Of a stretch of DNA of 64,000 nt, positions 41,442-54,348 are shown piece by piece. The position numbers were made by a program, and so were the translations under genes. Below the pieces are notes generated by a model that saw only the letters and a list, made by a program, of their open reading frames with translations, was not told the origin of the DNA and made no database searches. The stretch is taken from the NCBI RefSeq assembly GCF_000143415.4, contig NW_003314305.1, forward strand, positions 376,196 through 440,195, read 5' to 3'. How positions within the stretch are numbered: position 1 is the first letter of the stretch; each line of letters opens with the position of its first letter. This DNA comes from Selaginella moellendorffii (taxonomy: Eukaryota > Streptophyta > Lycopodiopsida > Selaginellales > Selaginellaceae).

Positions 41442-42269
41442 TTCAAGAGCTTCCAAAGGGGAAGCGCTGATCATCGTATCATATCGACACCATCTTCCAC
41501 TGGGTAAGCATTTCCATTTTAACTTCTTGTCCGCAAGGAGGCCGAGCTGAGCGTCAAGCTCGGGCCGATCGACGACTTGGACGAACTCACGGTGTTGTAG
41601 AGCATGACGAGCGCGGGGCCAACTGCAGTGTCCGGTCGCACGCCAGCATCGCGAGGTCCACATCGCTGTGGTTCCAGCAAGCGCTGAGCAGCGCCGCCCA
41701 CGCTACTGCATCCATGGCCGCCGCCACAGCTCCACCTTTACTCCGCAAGAAACTCTTGAGCCGCTCCATCCGTCCCGCCCGGCCCAGAGCATCGATCATG
41801 CTGCTGTAGTGCTGGGCGATTGGCCTCACGCCATAGTCCCTGAGCATCGACACGGAGCAGCCATGGGCCTCGTCGATCGACCCCGAGTGGCTGCAAGCTG
41901 CGAGCGCGGTGGAGAGAGTGATCTCGTCGGCCTTGCAACCCTCTTGCTGCATTCTCCGGAGTGCCGCTGTCTTTTACTATCGGTTTCCGCGGACAGGATC
42001 CATCGCCACCTTGAGGAAGCTCGTGAAGTTGATCGCGTCGAGATTACCCCGGGACTGCAATTGTCCAGAGTCTGAAATGGCTTGGTCGATTCTGGGCTGG
42101 AAACGCTTCGGAGCGATCATGTTGGAGAGGTATCGATTCGTGGATCCTCCAAATCTCTGGCCTCGCAGCCCCTGGATGTCATCCACGTGGACAGTCAGAT
42201 GGATTCCAAATCTTCTTTTGCATTCCAAGTCCAATAAGACGTACTGAAGTTATATTTTATTATCTCCCA

Positions 42270-42430
42270 GTGTTCATGGCTTTGTGGTTATAGCATGCAC
42301 GCTGTAATGTTCTATTGTGTAGGGTTGCTGGGTTCGATTCCCATCCGCCTCAACTTTCAATTAAGAACAATACGGTCTTAGGGTCGCCCCCTAAACATGA
42401 ATACTTTTTTATTATTTTATTATTTTATTA
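42270..42430 (+). repeat. tRNA-like (SINE-type) insertion
   Basis: A Pol III A-box-like TGGCTTTGTGG (42277-42287) and a perfect B box GGTTCGATTCC (42331-42341) are 43 bp apart. The 3' part is followed by T/A-rich repeats (TTATTATTT). The flanks do not form an acceptor stem, so it is not a tRNA gene. It splits the PPR pseudogene, consistent with retroposition. The exact ends are uncertain. Confidence 0.5.
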
Positions 42431-42434
42431 TTAA

Positions 42435-42554
42435 ATTAACTGTGTTGAATTTCTGGGTGTTAAGTACCATTTTATTATTTTCCTTTTTTTAACAATATTG
42501 AGAGTGGCTCTCCTCAAAATCTCATCTAAGATTAACTGTGTTGAGTTTCTGGGT
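42435..42554. repeat. 24-bp imperfect direct repeat next to the SINE-like insertion
   Basis: Copies at 42435-42458 and 42531-42554 (ATTAACTGTGTTGA..) differ at one base and lie 96 bp apart. They could be a target duplication from the insertion history of this spot. Confidence 0.6.
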
Positions 42555-42959
42555 AGAGATGCCCATGCAGTGCAAATGCCGAGAGGATGGAGTTCCAGCA
42601 AACAATCCCACAGCCACTGGAGCTTGTGAAGATCCGCCATGCATCCCCCAAGTTGCTGCTCTTGCCAAACATGCTCATCAGGCTTGTCGCCACCAGCACA
42701 TCGGAGCCATCGCCTGGGTGGCGGCGCCACTGCCAAGAAAGTGCCTTGAGCATTGGAGTTTTTCCTTCTAAACTTGTTGGCTTGCTTTCCAAGGGATTTG
42801 AGGTTGGAAAAAAAGCTGACCTTGACAAGTCTTGTTTGAGAGGAGGTCAAGCTACTCTGTCAAGCAACTCAAGGTTTGAGAAAAAATGCTTTAAATTCCA
42901 TTTGTATTATTTGATTTTTATATGAAACATAAAGAAATAGAGGATAATCACATATTACT

Positions 42960-43800
42960 GGTTGAGTTACCTGCATTATTTACACTAATCCACATATCAT
43001 GCTTCCTGTTTGTAAGTTATAAATTATAGTGTCTCCAGCATTAGTAACAACTAAGGCTGATATCACTGTGCAAAAAGGTTGGAGTGTGCAATATTCATTA
43101 CTGTCCCAAATGAATATATCCTTATCAATTATGATTTTAAATTTCCATCAGGCTGTAAATGTAGGTAGCAATCAGAATAATAAATTTTATTTTTATCTAA
43201 TACGATATGGTTTTATATGAGAAGTTGCATATAACAACCTGTATCTAATGTCAATTGAAATCTTCTATTTTGTGAATATATACCATTTCCAAGTAATAAA
43301 ATAGATCCAATCTCTCTTTAAGAACCACCTACAATATTTAAAGAGAAAATCCAACATGATATAGTATCTGTAGGTTTTACATCAACTCTTTTAGATGTAC
43401 TAACAAATAATAAAGATCTATTTGGAATTTCAAAGAATAACCAATAGCAAAATTAAGATACTGTACTCTCATACTACCAGGATAAAATAAAGCGTTCGTA
43501 ATTATTAAATCATGTAAAGCTCTAAATCTTCTCTTATGACTTGTCCCAAATCCTTGGGAGGTATAATTAGGGTCAGTAACTATTCTGTGTTATAACCTGA
43601 AACATTGATAATTCTAAATTATCAATGTTTAAGGACCCTTGAGTTCTTACCTGATAAAAAGTATCATCTATATATGTACTATTTAAGTATTCTGTGAGTT
43701 CTGTCATAAAATGTACAAAGTCTTCTAATGATAAATAATTACATTATGTTTTCTTTATAATAGTTGGCTGAGAAAATGCTAATGGTGAGTAAAATTTGGG
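42960..43800 (-). pseudogene. Decayed coding sequence of unknown origin in AT-rich DNA
   Basis: On the minus strand, successive segments stay open and protein-like while switching frame: about 43573-43740 (for example EDFVHFMTELTEYLNSTYID), 43377-43595 (RALHDLIITNALFYPGSMRV), 43213-43430 (SLLFVSTSKRVDVKPTD) and about 42985-43110 (NEYCTLQPFCTVISALVVTN). They read as one ancestral protein of roughly 280 or more residues carrying several frameshifts and stops. I do not recognise the family. Possible sources are an old viral or mobile-element insertion or a lost AT-rich gene. No repair was attempted. Confidence 0.5.
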
Positions 43801-46800
43801 ATAGAATATAAAAAGAAAAAGAAATTTAAACATGATATATTTTCTATTTGTTATAAAATTCAAATATTTATATAATACACCATTTTAATTTAATGTATTT
43901 TAAAATAAAAATTAAAAATATGGATAAAATTAAAAAATAAAAAAATGTAACAATTTTTTTATGTAACTTGCAAGCTGCTCTCTTAGCTGCACAATAAATA
44001 ATAACTATTGCTATATTCTTTTACAAACTAGAGTTTCTGTCATAAGAATTTTCTTTTGAGTTTTATTTTTGATACATTTATGATATTCCATTAAGGTCTC
44101 TACAAATATAACTTTATTGTATTGATAAAATAAAAGCATATTCTCAACTTATACTTTCTAATGCACTTTGTGATTATGAGGTTGTTTCATATCTTCTTTA
44201 CTTCTATTCGGACCTCATGTAAGCCTTCAAGGATAAACACTTAGTGTTTTAGAATGAAGTGTGAGTACAAATAGAGGAGTTTCTCTTATTCCTCTATATC
44301 TTACAAAGGTTTATGGTGACTATTGCATATTAACTATACATTATAATTAGTAAAGATAAATTACTCCACAATAAAAGAGTGTTTAATTTAAGGTTTTGAA
44401 AAGCTTCACATATACTTGTATGGTCTTTCAACATTGTTAGAGGGCAATTATGTTATAGTCATTTCATTATTAAAGCAGAAAAACTTAATTAGTTATATTG
44501 CTTAATGGTATTTAAAGCTTGTGATATAGAACTTTAAGATTGTTAATTGCCTAAAAAGTTTCATGATTGACATTGATGCTCTTTCTCAATTTTTTCTCCC
44601 TTTTTCCTTTTTATATTCTTGAGATGTCTATTTTTCTAGCATTATTGGATTTTATAGATAAATATTTTATACCTTTGGCAATTATTATGGTTGATGTTTA
44701 GTGTCCATAAAGAACAATGCTAAATATACCTCTCTATATGAGGTTTGTGAGGTTCAAAAAATTGTCATAATGAGTTTGAAATTTTTATATCACTTGTTGA
44801 TGACTTGGCATTTTGATATTTACATTTTCAATATTACCTTAAAAACAACTTCTTTTTACTTTGTGGAATTGATTTTGATAACCATATGCCCTTGGTAGTG
44901 CCTTCAATTTTTATTCCACCTTTTCTCTACACTTACTATTATAAGTTTAGGGTTATTTCTATATTCATAATGTTTATAAATTATAAACATATTTATAAAC
45001 TTTTTTAAAAACACCTCCTCATTCAATTAGATTGATCTTAAATCATTTATAAAGTTTCTATAAATTTTAAAATAAATAAGTAAATCAAGTATAAAGCATA
45101 GAGAGCTGTAAAAACCTCAAAAATCTCCAAAGAGAGCTGCAAGGACCTCAATTGCAGCAAGCCTGGCTGATGAAAGCAGCAACAATGACAAGTCTACCAA
45201 ATAATGCTGAGACAAGAACTACACTATGGCTAGTGAGTAGAAGCAATTCATTTGGATATGCCTCCACAACTCAACATATGTAGCTCACATCTTGAAAGAC
45301 ATAGTTAAGGCTCTGGTTGGAATAGGTGGAGAGGCAAGAGCTCAGGCAGGGAAGCAATATCCTTGAAAGCTTTCCAAACAAGATGTGATCGACAAATAGG
45401 TTTGCCTAGGTGGAGGTGCCCTAGAACACAACCAAAAGGGAAAGGTGGTAGAGGTGTCTAATTAGGGCTGAAGTGTTGGGAGTTCAAGGATGGCTTCCAG
45501 CTAGAGATGGAGGTGGGTATGTCCAAGAATCCATAAGCATGTGGAGATTGTGATGAACAGGGAGATGAAAAGTGTTAGGTGCTTAGGATCATACTATGAG
45601 AGCTTGGGCCTTCTGGAGCTTCTTTGTTTGGCTGAGTAGTGGTGGTGATGGTGGGACACTAGCAGTAACAATAGCAGCCACAACCAAGAGCAATACTATG
45701 CAGCATATACAAGCCTTGCATTTGCAATTTTTCTTCATAGTGGTTGGAAGGAATTTCACTTTTCTGTGTTGCCTTTGTCATAGCTTTATAATAGTCCACA
45801 GTTTGTGATTGGTGCATTTGTAAAATGAAACAGCATAACTATAGATTCAAAATGCCTGAAGCTCATGTTAAATGTTATTTTGGAAACAAATGTGTTATCA
45901 AGTCTTTTTCACTTTATAATGGTTTGTGGAAAAGTATAGTTTTCTGATTCATTTTTACAAAGTTCTGACTAGGGTTTGAGGAAAGCTATGGCAAGAGACG
46001 AAAAGATCGTGAACATGAGGGAGCTGGACTATACTCTATGAGACCATTGTTAGGGTATTCTTCCTCCATCCAACTCCCTGTTGTTTTTGATTGATGGATA
46101 CGTGGTCATAGGACAAACACAGGCAGAAAGATTCCATGAGCAAATACAAAAACAAAGTTCTCTTGATTGTCAATCTCCTGTTTTTAATTGATTGCATTAT
46201 TTCTCATATGATCCATGTGCTTCAAGCATGTCCAAGGAGCTCAACGAGCTCCATGTAAAATATGTAGACAAAGGTTCTTTTGATATTTTGTTTCTTTCTC
46301 TGGGATCGTCCAAACTATAGCTTCAATTATAGTCGTGATTCACCAAGGCTAGAGATTTTGGCATTCCCATGCAACCAATTCGCTGTGCAAGAGCCACTCA
46401 GCTTAGAGTATCTTCAAGAGATAGTCTCATCTTGATTTGGGCCACACTTCCCACTCTTTGAAAGGGTACGAGGGATATCTCACTCAGAATTGGATCCAAT
46501 TCGAATATTTTATCAAGAATTTTGATGATGTTTGGATGTAAATGGCCCAAACACTGCAGTTTTCTCAAGTACCTCAAGGACAAGAGTGATGGCGATCGAA
46601 TTCACTAGACTTTCACAAAGTTTTTGATCAATCAAACAGGGACTGTAAGCTCTACTGTTTATTTGAACAGGGTGTCCATAGTATTCTTCTTAGAACTGAA
46701 AATTTAAGATTCACAGATCTAATCTATCGCATTGCTTTGGCAAAAGCTTTATATCTTATGGTTTAACACCTCACTTTACTATTATGTCTTAGATTTTCTC

Positions 46801-47815
46801 TCTTTTAGCAGTTTTGTTACACTAAATGCTTTATGATCACAAGTGAGCATGCAAGAAGTTCCTCTGTGAGAAGAACTCATAAGCTGCCTTTGATGTGTTC
46901 CGAGAGGTGATAGCTCTGAACTCAATGTCCATGTTGAGTAGAAGAAAGCTGCTTAGGTCCTCAGTAAATTTCCACCACCACTCTTCATTTTCTTCTTGCC
47001 ACTTTTCAGTGTGTCATTGAGAAAAATTTCATGTGTACCTTGAAGTAGCTTCTTGCTAGAGACATGGGAAGTTTCAAGAGGCCATAAAGCACCATAGCAT
47101 GGTACTCAGATTGCCCATCTCTCCAGCCAGCACAGTGGATACAATGAGGCTCTAGGGGTGAACTTATATGAACTGCTGAAAGCTTCAGGTATATTAACAT
47201 TGAGCATAGAAGCATGCTCTATCAAAAGCGAGCTTGGTGAGCATAAGGGCAAGCAGTAAGTATCGTCCTTTCTAGTTGCATTGGAGTGTTGGGGCTGGCA
47301 AGCACTCCTGTTGAAGTTAGACATTCCATATCTTGACCATGGGTGGCTGCAACAGTATATAAGCATCATTTCTAGAAATTATTTGTTAGATGCAACTCAA
47401 GTAATGTTTTTCCTTTTCTTTACTCTTTGACCTTTTGAAAGGAGGATTGAGGAAAGAATGAGATTTCTGATGCAGTTGTGGTCACTAGTGTTCATGTCAT
47501 CTTAAGTCAAGTAGGCAATCTTGCTAAGACAAGACTTTCTATAAATCTAAAGAATTTAGTATTTCTATAAGGAGGATTAAAACTTAACACTGATTAGCTA
47601 CCTCAAGATGTTCTGAGGGCAATATGAAAGTTTGACATACACACCAAAATCTAGGAAAGTGTAGAACATTGAAAGTAGAACATCACTAGTTGAAACCCAT
47701 TAAAACTTGATAGGAAATGTAGAAGAAAAAGCACTTAGAGTAAATTTCAACTGAACAATATGTTGACTTAAATTAATATTAAAATGCTTACTCTCAAAAT
47801 ATTGTGTGTAGCTAG
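43801..47815. other. AT-rich intergenic DNA, no supported gene
   Basis: Long AT-rich tracts and only short ORFs. Minus frames near 46398-46583 and 47106-47369 have somewhat protein-like composition but no recognisable motif. Confidence 0.45.
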
Positions 47816-47821
47816 TGTTAA

Positions 47822-47862
47822 TATATAAAATTAAAAGATAAATATGTATTTTAGGGTTTAGT
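47822..47862 (+). promoter_or_regulatory. TATA-like element and telo-box upstream of the TRAF-type gene
   Basis: TATATAAAA (47822-47830) is followed by TTTTAGGGTTTAG (about 47850-47862), 8 bp before the ATG. TAGGGTTT telo-boxes are common near transcription starts of plant housekeeping genes. Confidence 0.4.
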
Positions 47863-47869
47863 GGAAGAA

Positions 47870-49299
47870 ATGCTGGGCGCGATGGAGGAAGCGCCGCCTC
47901 TCCTCCTCGACTGTGGCTACATGGACGTCCGCGAGCTACAGCGGATCGAGAGGTCTCTTCAGCGATCTCTGGCGGCGGCGACGCTGGAGCGCGCGTCGGG
48001 GGAGATTTTCGGTCGCCGACCATCGTCGCTGGTGGCACTAGCGGCGGAGGTAAAGAAGGAGATGCTAGACTTCCTAGAGCAGAGCAGCGATTCTTTCCGG
48101 GAATTCGCTCCTCCCTCGGCCGCGGTGGACGATTTGCTGGGCGAATTCGTGCGATCCAAGAAGAATTTACTGCGGAGGATGTCCACCAAGATTGGTCTGG
48201 CCGACCAGACGAGCAGGGAAGGCAAGCTCGATGAAATTCTAGGTGATCTCCAGCGGGGCGGCGGCGCCTGGGATCTTGGGCAGTGCGAGAGCTTCGCGAG
48301 ATCGCTGCTGGCGAGGGTGGATCACCATCGCCAGTCCAGCCACTGCCGCGAGAGGGTGGATTCTCTGGAAGCTCTAGCAGCCCACAAGAAGGATTGCCGG
48401 TTTCGTCCGCTGGCCTGCGAGAACGATGGGTGTGGAGAGATCTTCTCGGCGATGGATGCCGCCAGCCACGATCGAGAGTGCCCGTTCAAGGTGTTGGATT
48501 GCGAGCAAGGCTGTGGAGATGGAGTGGCGAGGATGGAGATGGAGCGGCACTGCTCCACCGTTTGCTCCATGAAGATGGTGAGCTGCCCCTTTTCCAGCGC
48601 TGGATGCTCGCATGTTCTTCCGCAAGGAGCTCTCGAGCAGCACCACAGCAGCATGCAAACCACGCATCTCCTCTTCGTGCTGGAATCGCTGGAGAGGCAC
48701 CGGCTTGGATCGGACAGTCTAGTGCAGCGTCTCTCCATCCTTGAAAAGGTACTCTACTTTGTTCGTGCTTTTTTTCTTAGATGGTTGTCATGCTTGATCT
48801 TTGGTTTCGGCTCTCTTCACTTTCTTCATATTTTTCTTCGTTTTTCATCTTAGATCTTGCTTGCATGATCTTTTCTCTCTTTAGTTTCGTGATCGAGATG
48901 GTTGCTACTTGTTCTTTTGTTTTCGTGTTTTGCTTCTTCCGGTGACGAGGTCATAGCTTTTGCTTTATTTTTCTAGTTTCTACATGTTTCTTTTCTTGCT
49001 CGCGAGCGAGCTTGCTTGCTGGACAATGCTTTCTTTGTTTATGTGTTTATGTATGCGTCAGTTTCTTTTACGGAGACTGACGGATCTTTTACTTTTGTCC
49101 ACTGTAACAGTCCATGTCTTTGACGGAAAGGATCAGCGCTGCGGATGTGAAGTCACTGGCAATTACCGTCAAAGAGCAAGAAGCCAAGATCAAAAAGCTT
49201 GAGGCAGAATTGAAGAAACTGGGCAAAGACTCCACGAAATCAGCAACAGACCTTTCGACTAAGGTGGGACGAATCGAAAAGAGCCTACAAACTCCTTAG
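47870..49299 (+). CDS. TRAF-type zinc-finger protein with C-terminal coiled coil
   Basis: Two exons (47870-48748 and 49111-49299) give 355 residues. The N-terminal half is helical (RELQRIERSLQRSLAAATLE, EVKKEMLDFLEQSSDSFREF). Residues about 165-265 contain Cys/His pairs of TRAF-type fingers: CRERVDSLEALAAHKKDCRF, CENDGCGEIFSAMDAASHDREC and CEQGCGDGVARMEMERHC. The second exon encodes a coiled coil (ADVKSLAITVKEQEAKIKKL). No RING finger or MATH/TRAF-C domain is present, so it is not an obvious E3 ligase; it may act as an adaptor. The start at 47870 is the first ATG in frame. The intron is 362 bp, longer than usual here. A remnant of exon 2 lies at 58184-58270. Confidence 0.85.
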
Positions 49300-49785
49300 A
49301 CGACTCACAAGCGAACAGGTATACTTACAATCTCTTCCTTCCTTTGCCTGACCTCTTTCTTGATTCCGGTTTTTCTTTTCCTTTTTCAGGAAACTCTGTA
49401 GCTGTTATCCCGTTAAGTAAAACATCCGTTAGAACACCTCCTCCATCGCATCTCAAATGTTCATCATCTTGAGGTTCTATTCTTTTGGGTTTGTCCAGAG
49501 TTTTCGATGCTCCATTGATCATTTCTCTGGAAGTGGTAGCTGTGTCGCAGTGAGACAATTTGAAACATAGGCGTAATGGCTTAAACTTGACATACACAGT
49601 TACTCAGAAGTTAGCAAAGCCTGAATGAGAAACAGGACAAGAGCTCAAGAACACGATGAAATCCAGGATCAAGAAAGGTAATAGTATTTTATTTCACGAC
49701 GAAAAAAATATTTCATCACTGCCGCACGATAAACTGTCACTTAACTGATTCCATGCAGGAACAGTTGTTCAAACCGGGATCAACT
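49300..49785 (+). other. 3' flank of the TRAF-type gene (duplicated block)
   Basis: Presumed 3' UTR. From about 49500 it shows patchy similarity to 58290-58430 (for example GCTCCATTGAT and AAATCCAGGATCAAG), part of the duplication shared with the methyltransferase locus. Confidence 0.5.
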
Positions 49786-50279
49786 TCAATCGCAAGAACC
49801 GATGGGCGCTCGGTTCTTGTTTTCATGCTGCTCGAAATTCCATGCTGCTCGAACCAGGGATCCACAACCCGCAGTAGCATCAACCGCTGCTCCATCTGGC
49901 GGCAAAAGAGCTAAAACATCACTGCATCGCAAACAGTGACCAGTAACGATATCCAGGATACACCTCGGCCCTGAACTCTTCAACAGCATCTGGTATAACG
50001 TCCGTGCTGCTGTCGTATCCAGGCAAAACTCTGGCAGCACGATCGCAATCTCGATTTCCCGTTCGCCCAGCTCGGCAAAACGCGAAGTCCACGGAATACC
50101 TGCATTTTCATGTGTGAAATCCACGAACTTGTCAACTTCTTTGGTGTTGCTAGGTTGGATCCCCGGTTTTTTTGGCAATAACCTGCATTTTCAAGTGTGA
50201 AATCCACGAACTTATCAACTCCAAAAGTTTGTCCCTTGAAAGCGCAAGCTCCGGTAGCGTCTACCAGATCGATCAACAA
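49786..50279 (-). pseudogene. 3' fragment of a ParB-like/methyltransferase gene
   Basis: The minus strand matches the last exon and last intron of the gene at 58431-61591, at roughly nine of ten bases by eye. Retained pieces include the AdoMet-binding PPDGAAVDATAGCGSLVRAA, AARTLYQMLLKSS and VTGHCLRC. Frames are disrupted and the intron region (GTTGATAAGTTCGTGG..., ending TGAAAATGCAG) is duplicated in tandem (about 50098-50140 and 50180-50220). Everything upstream of the last exon is missing, so the copy is dead. Confidence 0.8.
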
Positions 50280-53200
50280 AGAAAACGAACTTAGTCATCT
50301 TGCATGAAGGAACAACACAGAGTTGCAAGCTCCCCTCCTTAACGCTCCGTACAAACGCTAGCAACGAAGAGAAGTTCTAAGAGGCCGCAAGAAGAATCAG
50401 AAAAAGTGGACAGAGTACTCACTCTGGAGACTTCTTTGGAGCTCCTTTCCTGGATGGATATGGATTCTCCTTTCCCAGCAATTCCAAACGAACATCCCGC
50501 TTGATGTATAGTGACCAACCACGACTCAGTGATCCCGGTGGCTCGGCCACACTTCACGACACTGCAGTCGTCTACACTGGCATTCTACATTGGAATCCGA
50601 GCTTGCGGCTGAAACACTATCGTGCTTGCAAAGAATTCCAGTCAAAGAAAATGTAGAATAATACAACTAATATCTATCTCATCTTATGATGGTTACTCAG
50701 CTTTGTATAACTCTAGAACTCACTCTCACAACATTCCATCATGTTTTAAGTTTCTACTTAACTAAAATATGCTTGAATATTTTAGGACATTCTGCCATTC
50801 TTTATAATTTATAAACATTTTTGTAATAAGATTAATTTTTTTATACATTATAAACATGTTTATAATTTATAAACTTCCATTTGATCAATTGGATTAATAA
50901 ATAGGAAAAACACTACTTTTAAACAAACCAAGTGTTGTTACATGCAATATCAAGAACAACTATAATTACAAATATTTACCTTAAAAATATAAATCTAAAA
51001 TTTATAAAAGAGCATATCATAATTCTTTATATAAAACACAAGAAAAAAAATGTATTTTTGCATCATAAAAAGTTTTCTTCTTTGAAGAACTCCCTGGTGT
51101 GATTAATGATCTCACTAATATTCTCAGTTTGGACCAATATATAAACATGAGTTACTTCATTTTAAAATATACTAAATTAACAATATATACATAGCTAGAA
51201 AACCAATAATATACTAATGGATATGATTGAGAAAAATTAATTGCAACAATATATGAGAAGACTATGGAAATAGGTGATCAAAGTATCTAAATTAGAATAT
51301 ATTTTTAATAATAATAATATTGAAACTAAATGACAAATCAATATAATTTAATTTGAATGAAATAATAGTTGATATAGATTAATATAAAATAATTATTTTA
51401 AAATACGGTAAGTTTACTAACTATTTCCTAGCATATGCTGCTCAGTTAGCAAACACTGTTTTGATTATCATAATTTTACTACATAGAAAACTAAATTGGA
51501 ATAGTATCAAAACAATATATATTCTCTTCCACTTTGAAAAAAAGAATTGAGAAAGTAATTATATATATGTGTTTCATTATAGAAAACTATCAAATTCCTT
51601 AAAAAGAATTATAAAAGCCAATGATATAGTGAGTTTCCATTGCAAAAAGTTGAGCATCAATACTAGTCACCACATTGCATATAACATGTGTAATAACACC
51701 TTCTTCTCTCACCCCACTAACATTACAAACATCATGTTCATCGCTAATGATTTTGAAGCTAAAAATACCTATAAAGTATTTATAATATTCTAATTTGATT
51801 TTTTCTACAAACTTCAAAAACATGTGCATGTGTTCAGTGATATAGACCATGCCTATCATGAGCTCAAACTGTCATGATTTGCTAAGGAGATGCCAAGTTG
51901 TATTTTCTATAGTCTCTAAGGAACTAAAGATAAAGATGTGTGCAAGATTGCACCCTTCACTATTATTTTGAAAATTCTTTACAATATGTCTTGGGACCAC
52001 ATATAGAAGCACTTGCACTATATCTTATTCATATATGGAAAGAACTTCAAAGTATGTTTTTCATAATCTTTTTCAATGGTTTATAATGCATGTTTTGTCA
52101 ATAAGTGCATGGCCACTTCATCCCTAAAAACCCTTGAATAATCTCTATTTATTACAGCTGCCATGTTTGCAAAAAGTTTAGGATTGAGAAATAAATGTGA
52201 GATATTGGTTGATGCCACCATTACAAAAACAAACAAATGAACATTTTTCCAAATATTTATATAGACCACATATATAGTCTTACTCTTGGCCAATTTCTAA
52301 AGATGTTCACTTTCCTTGGATGCTTGGGGCAATCAAATTTTTAGAGACAAAGAAGCTAGCAACAAGCCACTTTTTATTCTCGATTGATGCTGATCAAAGC
52401 TCCCAAAAGGTTATTGTGTTCAAGGTTGATTAAAGTATTATACACTTTCTTTTTTTGTTCCACAGTGTGCTTTTATTTTCTATTTGTACAATATATTGTC
52501 TATAAACTTGCTACATAGTTGTATTTGGGATCCATTATATTCACTTGGTGCTAGATTGCAACCTCAAAGTCTCTTAGAGGACTCTCCACCAAACTTTGAC
52601 TTCACTTTCAGTGAGTTGAGCTCCATTTTGATTATCTCCATGACTTCCTATGTGATTGAACAGCAAAAAGTTTGAAGTGGAGGTAGAGCATGAATCTCCC
52701 CGAAACTCTTCTTCCTCTTGTATGTCGATTCCTTCTCGGCTATTGTGGTCATGGCATCAGCCACACTTAAGATAACACTTCCATGCCAAAACATCTCTAG
52801 AGTCACACAATCACTTGTAAGTTCTAGAAATTTTAAGAAGAAAAACCAACAACTTTGATTTGTGAATAGCATTTGGACCCAGGATTTCATCAAGCAAAAA
52901 ATATTCTAACTATGAGCTCGAAATCTCCCCTAGGTGGCTCCACAAGTTCTTTAGCTCCTTTTGCTCATTAGTGAGTGTGGAGGAAGCTATAGACTGAAAT
53001 CTCACCCCAAGAAGCAAACCATGTAAAAACTCTTCAGCATAGATGGACTCCCAAGATCGTCTGGTCTTTGTGGAGTTCTATCTCCTCCTTTTTAAACTAG
53101 AAAAGCCCTTGGCAAAGAGCTACTGGATTCATTGAAATCTTGACTATATGAGCTATTTGTAGAAGCAGATAATTGGAGAAGTTACTGTTGAGACAATGCA

Positions 53201-53357
53201 TCCTCACTCCATTTTATACCATTCCCAAGATCTTCTCCCGATAGAGAGTTGCCTTGAACTAAGTGCTTTGCAAATGATGCTTGAGCTTGGTGCCAATGGT
53301 GAGCATGGAAGTGGGATGAGCTTGGAGTTGTAGTGTGCAATGAGCTCCTATGACTTC
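50280..53357. other. AT-rich DNA, no supported gene
   Basis: A short minus frame at 50339-50557 contains KCGRATGITESWLVT, recalling a K-GR-TG motif of serine-protease-like domains; too short to call. From 50640 the sequence is very AT-rich. At 52648-53060 (minus) two protein-like segments in different frames may be a gene relic, listed separately. Confidence 0.45.
52648..53060 (-). pseudogene. Possible decayed coding sequence, unknown
   Basis: The minus strand has an open segment with LLLGVRFQSIASSTLTNEQK followed by KELKNLWSHLGEISS and a stop, then a second segment in another frame with SVADAMTTIAEKESTYKRK and SFGEIHALPPLQTF. The residue usage looks like real protein, unlike surrounding AT-rich frames. 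Not recognised. Confidence 0.35.
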
Positions 53358-53830
53358 CTCATTGTGAGAAATAAATCCTAGAGCCCCAAAAGTGGAGCCA
53401 AAAGGGTGTTATATGGTAGTGGCTAAAGCAGAATCCAAACAAAAATAACATGTTTGGACTAAAAAACTCCGACTTGAAAAGTTGAAAGTGGGAGTGGAAC
53501 TCCTAATGAAGTGCTTGAGGAATGAGTATGAAACAAGCAATAAATGAATCTCTAAAAAAAAGACACAAGAGGACAAACACATGACATGTGGAAGTGTCCA
53601 AAGTAAACCCAAGATGGAATCTGAAATAGAATCTGAGGTGGACCTAGGATGGAGTTTGAAATAGACCAGAGATAGAATCCAAAATGGAGTCTGAGATGGA
53701 CTCGAGATGGAGTCTAAGATGGACTTGAGATGGAGTTTAAGCTATTCAAACCCAAGGACGCTTAACCCCAAATATCCTAAGACCCTTAACCGATTAGAAA
53801 AGGGGGTGCACTCTTGTTCATGGGCCCTTT

Positions 53831-54264
53831 CCATCTATATTTGAACCCTTATAGATCATCTCTCGAATTGTTTCTTTTGGTTGTTTATAATTCACTATGC
53901 TTCCTTACAAGTTCACACCCTCGTGAATGGAAGCTGAAAGCTGCAGTTCTCTTGAGAGTCTCGCTCTCTTGACACTCTACCCCTTGGGTCAAGCTCAACT
54001 GAGAGCAAATTGAACTTGCCAAATGTCAATCAACATGTGGTGTGATTCCCTCTATATTTGAACCCCTATGGATCATCTTTCAAGTTGTTTCCTTTGGTTG
54101 TTTACAATCCACTATGCTTCCTTACAAGTTCACGCCCTCATGAAAGGAAATTGAGAGCTGTAGTTCTCTCGAGAGCCTCGCTCTCTTGACACCCTACCCC
54201 TTAAGTCAAGCTCAGCTGGGAGCAAACTAGACTTGTTAGATGTCAATCAATATGTGGTGTGATT
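53831..54264. repeat. 217-bp tandem duplication
   Basis: Two units begin near 53831 and 54048, sharing CTATATTTGAACCC, TGCTTCCTTACAAGTTCAC and GTGGTGTGATTCCCT. Part of the unit reappears at about 55995-56045. Confidence 0.8.
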
Positions 54265-54348
54265 CCCTTAGCCAACCAACAAAGTTGAACTCGAGACCTC
54301 TTTAATACTAAATGTAAGCTCCTGAATTTGAATTTCCTGGGAGGTCAC

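Larger units (their letters stand above)
41530..42840 (-). pseudogene. PPR protein pseudogene, interrupted
   Basis: On the minus strand, fragments at 42532-42828 (LVATSLMSMFGKSSNLGDAW, FTSSSGCGIVCWNSILSAFA), 41977-42234 and 41587-41952 follow the order of PLS-class PPR proteins. The last has MQQEGCKADEITLSTALAAC, then a typical C-terminal helical segment with HYSSMIDALGRAGRMERLKS. Frame changes occur near 41610-41620, where the reading frame of the expected continuation shifts. A tRNA-like insertion lies between 42250 and 42530. PPR proteins bind organelle RNA; this copy is not functional. It ends about 90 bp from the ABCC stop. Confidence 0.7.

Noticed and set aside
42270-42355. tRNA gene
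   Set aside because: A and B boxes are present but no acceptor stem can form and the T stem is imperfect; better read as a tRNA-derived insertion.
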